Shown here in pieces: positions 60,040 to 64,000 of a stretch of 64,000 bases of DNA. The stretch lies in assembly GCA_019787685.1 (NCBI GenBank), contig JAHNUO010000004.1, positions 1,488,001-1,552,000 on the forward strand, read 5' to 3'. Source of the stretch: Chiua virens (Eukaryota > Basidiomycota > Agaricomycetes > Boletales > Boletaceae). Positions within the stretch are counted from its first letter, which is position 1. Every line of letters starts with the position of its first letter. Both the position numbers and the translations under genes were made by a program. A model generated the notes under the pieces. The model did no database searches and was not told the origin of the DNA. It worked only from the letters and a program-made list of their open reading frames with translations.

Positions 60040-63000
60040 ATGAAACAAGTTCGAGAGAGGTATAACGCCAAAGCGCGCCAGTCACGTCCAGTGTCATTCA
60101 AGAAAAGGAAACGCCCCCAGCAGGAGCATAATGACAGTTGCAGACCCGCCAGATCCCAATGCAGAAATCATCGTTCGAAAAACCCAAGAACAGAAAGAAC
60201 AGGAGAGGAAGGAGAGGTTGGTCCGAGAAGTATGTCTCAAGAGCGTGTCATCGTATCCTGCTAAATCTGTGTAGCTTTCAGCACAATCGGAGTGTAAAGT
60301 GTCAAGTAAGAAAAGAAGAAGACTAGAAAAGTATATTGTGAGTTTGAGCCTTTGTCTCAATACGACTCGTTGATGTACTTCTCGCCAGGACAAAAAACTC
60401 AGACAAGAGGAGCGAATTTTGATCTTTGAGAAATTGGCGTATGAACACTTTCGTGCTCTTTGATCATCCACTTAGTCATATAGTCAGACCCAGGCGTCAA
60501 TACCGACTTTGGAGTTGCAGTCCTCTTCCACACTAGGGACAGGAAAGACGGTTTCTCATCGGGAACGATTGGACAAAACCGAAGATGTAGATGTTCGTCG
60601 GATGATGGATGGTCAAACCAGCAAACGACGACGGCGTAATAGCGATTTTTGGGTCGGGGGACCCGCTGACAGCGGGGACGAAGACGCCGAACTTGACCGC
60701 GTTGTCTCCGATGCTAGTACCTCCGACTCACCGAAGACTGCCCATTTGGCTGAGGTGCAGGTTGTGGATATGTCCGCCAAATTAGCAATCCCGGAGCAGT
60801 TCAACGCAGCTTCCTGTTGTTGGTGGTGCACTGAGGCGAAACCCGGACGGTACTTCTGTGGTCTCTCGCATAGGCGAAAGGAAAAAGACTGACCAAAAGG
60901 TCGGTAGTTTGGTGATTTGCAGTTCGTAATCTCGTGATATTTCTCCAGGCAAGCTTTCGGCGGTGGTCAAAGCGATCGTTTCAGCCAGTTCCCGAACCCG
61001 GATCGGATTCGTCGTCTAGTAGCTCAGATGAAGACGACAAGCTGGAAGTGGACCAGAGGATGAATCAGAGGACGATAGACCATCTCACGCGGAATCTAAC
61101 CCTACTCCTGCGAAGCGTGGAAACTTCAAGGCATGGGCGATGAAACAGCTCTCTGCCGCCAAGGGTTACGTTGCTCCCGTCGATGAGCAACCCGCTCAGG
61201 AAGAGCCTATTCTAGATGCGACACGAAGGCCTTCACCGAAAAAACAAAAGGTCTCGCATCCACCTTCGTACGACATGATGCGTGGCCCGCTTGGAGAGGA
61301 CATAACGTTACCTGCCACTGCGTTGGCGGAACATTTATCAGCAAAGTCGCGACAATCCTCGAACCCCTCCTCCCCTGAAAAGAGAGCCAAAGTTGTATCT
61401 GTTACGCGGCCCCCAGGCGTCGAGGAAGCCCGATTGATGCTGCCTATTATTGCGGAGGAGCAACCCATCATGGAGGCTATTCTACTTAATCCTGTCGTGG
61501 TCATATGCGGCGAGACTGGCAGTGGAAAAACTACACAGGTACCGCAATTTCTTTATGAAGCAGGGCTCGGAGACCCCAATGGAGGTGAGCGGAATTTATG
61601 CTGAGCGAGTATTCCTTAAGCTTGATCTTCCAGATAACCCTGGCATGATCGGGGTGACACAACCACGACGAGTCGCGGCGATTTCGATGGCGACGCGTGT
61701 CGCGCATGAATTGTCTTTGACCCCATCACGGGTCTCCTACCAAATCCGCTACGACGCGACTGTATCTCCCTCAACCACTATCAAGTTCATGACCGATGGG
61801 ATACTGTTGCGAGAATTGGCTACGGATTTCTTGTTATCCAAATACTCTGTTATCATTATCGACGAAGCTCACGAACGAAGCATGAATACGGACATACTCA
61901 TCGGCGTCCTGAGTCGTGTCTTGAAGTTGCGAGAGCAGATGTGGAAGGAGAAAAAAGACGATATTAAACCGTTGCGTCTCATCATTATGTCGGCCACTCT
62001 GCGAGTCACCGATTTTGCTGAAAACAAACTCCTCTTTCCATCCGCGCCTCCAGTGATCAACGTCTCTGCGCGCCAGCATCCGGTGACGATTCACTTCAAC
62101 CGCCGAACCTCATCGGACTATGTCAAGGAGGCGATCAAAAAGACCGCCAAGATCCATTCTCGTCTGCCTCCGGGTGGTATCTTGATCTTTCTAACTGGTC
62201 AGAATGAGATTTCGGGCGTCCTGCAGGACCCTGGAGGCAAAATTCAGCCAGAACGCTATCAAATCCCGAACGCGCAAAAGGCATTTACTTAATGCCTCTG
62301 CGTTTTTCACCGACGATCCTCCAGAACCCCCCAAAATGGTCGCTACTGCAGAAGGTACTGCCGTCTTCATACTTGCTCCTTCAAAATGATCATTAAATTA
62401 TCAAGCAGTAGGTCCTGGAGGCAGAGGACGTAGAGTTAGGAATCGGAAACCAGGACCTAGCTTTGGATGTTGATAATGATCTCCCTGAAGAGGATCCAGA
62501 AGCCTTAGACAGCGCTGACGAGGATGCCACCGACGATATAGAAGAGAGTAATCGTGAGTTGGATCCCCAAACTCATAATCTTACTTCTGAATATATACTC
62601 TTCAGTTCCGATACACGTTGTTCCACTATACTCTCTTCTGCCGAGTGACAAGCAGATGCAAGTTTTTGAGCCACCACCGCCTGGTCACCGTCTAGTGGTC
62701 GTTTCAACGAACTGTGGCTGAAACATCATTAACGATTCCTGGAATTCGCTATGTTGTTGACTGTGGGCGAGCAAAGGAGGTGAGTTCCTCCTTATCGCAG
62801 ATACTATTCGTTCCCACAAAAATTATCAGCGTAGATATGATGCCACTAGCAGCATACAGTCATTCCAAGTGAACTGGATATCGAAAGCCTCCGCTGCACA
62901 AAGAGCTGGTCGAGCCGGACGAACGGGCCCCGGACATTGTTACAGGCTCTATTCATCCGCACTATACGAGCATTACTTCGAATCTTTCTCACAGCCCGAG

Positions 63001-64000
63001 ATTCTTCGTACGCCCATCGAAGGGGTCGTACTCCAAATGAAGAGCATGGGTGTCGATACAGTGGTGAACTTTCCCTTCCCAACTCCTCCGGATGCACAGG
63101 CGTTGAAGAAGGCTGAGACGATACTGACTCACCTTGGAGCGGTGACCAGTACACCACTCGCATCCTCGGCGACCTCGCAAGTGACCGTTGCTACGATCGG
63201 AGGAAGGATTACGGCACTCGGCAAGTCCATGAGTTTGTTCCCTCTCGCACCTCGATATTCTCGTATGCTTGTTGCTGGTCAACAACATGGCTGCTTACCA
63301 TACGTGATTACCATCGTTTCTATCTTGACAGTGGGTGATCCCTTCTTGCATGAAGAGGGATTGGGTGAGGGCAAGGACTCCGACGATGAGGACGGCGACG
63401 AGTTGGAGTACATCAAGAATGAACGTATCAAGGCAAAAGAGGCTCACAGAGCACGCCGTAAGGCGTTCTTTGAGGCGCAGCAGGTATCGTCGAATTTGTT
63501 TTTGGCTGGCCATATGACTGAACATCCTTTCACTAGGCTCACGCTTCTTTGGGAAACTCGACGAGCGACATTTTTCGAGTACTTTCGGTCGTAGGCGCAT
63601 ACGAGTTTGCTGGGGGTGGTACCCAGTTTTGCTTCGATCATTTTGTTCGACCCAAGGTAGAGACACTTCCAAGGGTCTTTGGTTTCGTGTCCTTCCCAGA
63701 GCTGACATGGGTGTTCAGGCCATGGAAGAGATTCATAAGTTAAGAGCGCAAATTTGTAATATTGTGAGCGCGACTTTTCCTGGAGTGGATACGGGCCTCG
63801 CACAGCGTATTCAGCCACCCAACGACACACAGGTAGTTACCATATTTATTCTTAAGATATAGTATATCACTGAACAATGTTTTGACAGCCTTGCAGTTGA
63901 AGATCCTTCGCCAATTATTGACTGCTGCATTCATCGACCAGGTAGCCGTCCGCAAAGACCTCGTCCAGAAGAAGTCAGCGACTGGTGTTCAGTATACCAC
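60040..64000 (+). CDS. ECM16: DEAH-box RNA helicase ECM16/DHX37 (Dhr1), truncated by window edge, several frame breaks
   Basis: Nucleolar helicase that releases U3 snoRNA from pre-18S rRNA during small-subunit assembly. The start [17 protein letters not shown] is at 60040. The N-terminal extension is family-specific: [77 protein letters not shown] and [20 protein letters not shown]. The helicase core has motif [15 protein letters not shown], Ib and [39 protein letters not shown], motif V region [18 protein letters not shown] and [20 protein letters not shown]. The HA2/OB part ([20 protein letters not shown] and [17 protein letters not shown]) runs to the window end. One-base frame breaks occur near 60127, 60800, 61035, 62220 and 62713, while every motif itself is intact. 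Confidence 0.92.

Noticed and set aside
60094..60471. 125-codon minus-strand frame with hydrophobic stretches
   Set aside because: Antisense to the N-terminal ECM16 exons, which carry clear family blocks.

Overview
This window looks like nuclear chromosomal DNA of a filamentous basidiomycete, most likely an Agaricomycete. Genes are dense and lie on both strands, nearly all are cut by many ~45-70 nt GT-AG introns, and the content is typical of the group: midasin, a Ste7-type MAPKK, a GH71 alpha-1,3-glucanase, MYND and BTB proteins, and a secreted fungal protein of unknown role. I see no transposon, CRISPR array or rRNA. One intron-containing tRNA-Lys(UUU) is clear.

Layout. 1-9107 (-) is the N-terminal part of midasin (MDN1/REA1) with all six AAA modules; it runs off the left edge. 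RNA1 (RanGAP) is divergent from it at 9261-10507 (+). 10.8-14.2 kb holds two or three poorly conserved minus-strand genes. A bacterial-type Mg2+ P-type ATPase (MgtA class) fills 14.6-18.0 kb (-). Next come a sirtuin (19.2-20.7, -), NAD(P)HX epimerase (21.6-22.7, -), a MYND protein (22.9-24.2, -), APC2 (24.5-27.6, -) and the ribonucleotide reductase large subunit (28.6-31.7, -). A small coiled-coil gene is divergent from the reductase gene (31.9-32.5, +), followed by a BTB protein (32.6-34.0, -) and a secreted fungal protein (34.5-35.5, -). That last gene is divergent from AVL9 (35.7-38.9, +). A Ste7-like MAPKK follows at 39.3-40.9 (+), then a small secreted cysteine-rich protein (41.2-41.5, -) and about 3.5 kb of gene-poor DNA. 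The right half has a DUF2235 hydrolase (45.0-46.9, -) and AMP deaminase (47.3-50.3, -) divergent from the SNF1/AMPK beta subunit (50.7-52.6, +). It continues with a tRNA-Lys in a decayed tandem duplication (53.1-54.0), a broken methyltransferase (54.3-55.0, +), an acidic mitochondrial-type protein (56.1-57.0, +) and a GH71 glucanase (57.4-59.2, +). The DEAH helicase ECM16/DHX37 (60.0 to the right edge, +) is cut by the window end.

Functional themes. Midasin, Ecm16 and, indirectly, RanGAP serve ribosome biogenesis and nuclear transport. The sirtuin and NAD(P)HX epimerase, adjacent on one strand, both concern NAD. AMP deaminase and the AMPK beta subunit share one divergent promoter, which pairs an AMP-consuming enzyme with the AMP/energy sensor. 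RNR1 and APC2 are cell-cycle genes, and RNR1 carries an MCB (ACGCGT) box just upstream.

Caution. Several otherwise well-conserved genes (MDN1, AMPK beta, ECM16, the methyltransferase and the orphan gene at 10.8-12.8 kb) contain single-base reading-frame breaks with no room for an intron, mostly one extra base. Residual insertion-biased sequencing or assembly error is the simplest explanation, but each break is listed so it can be checked.
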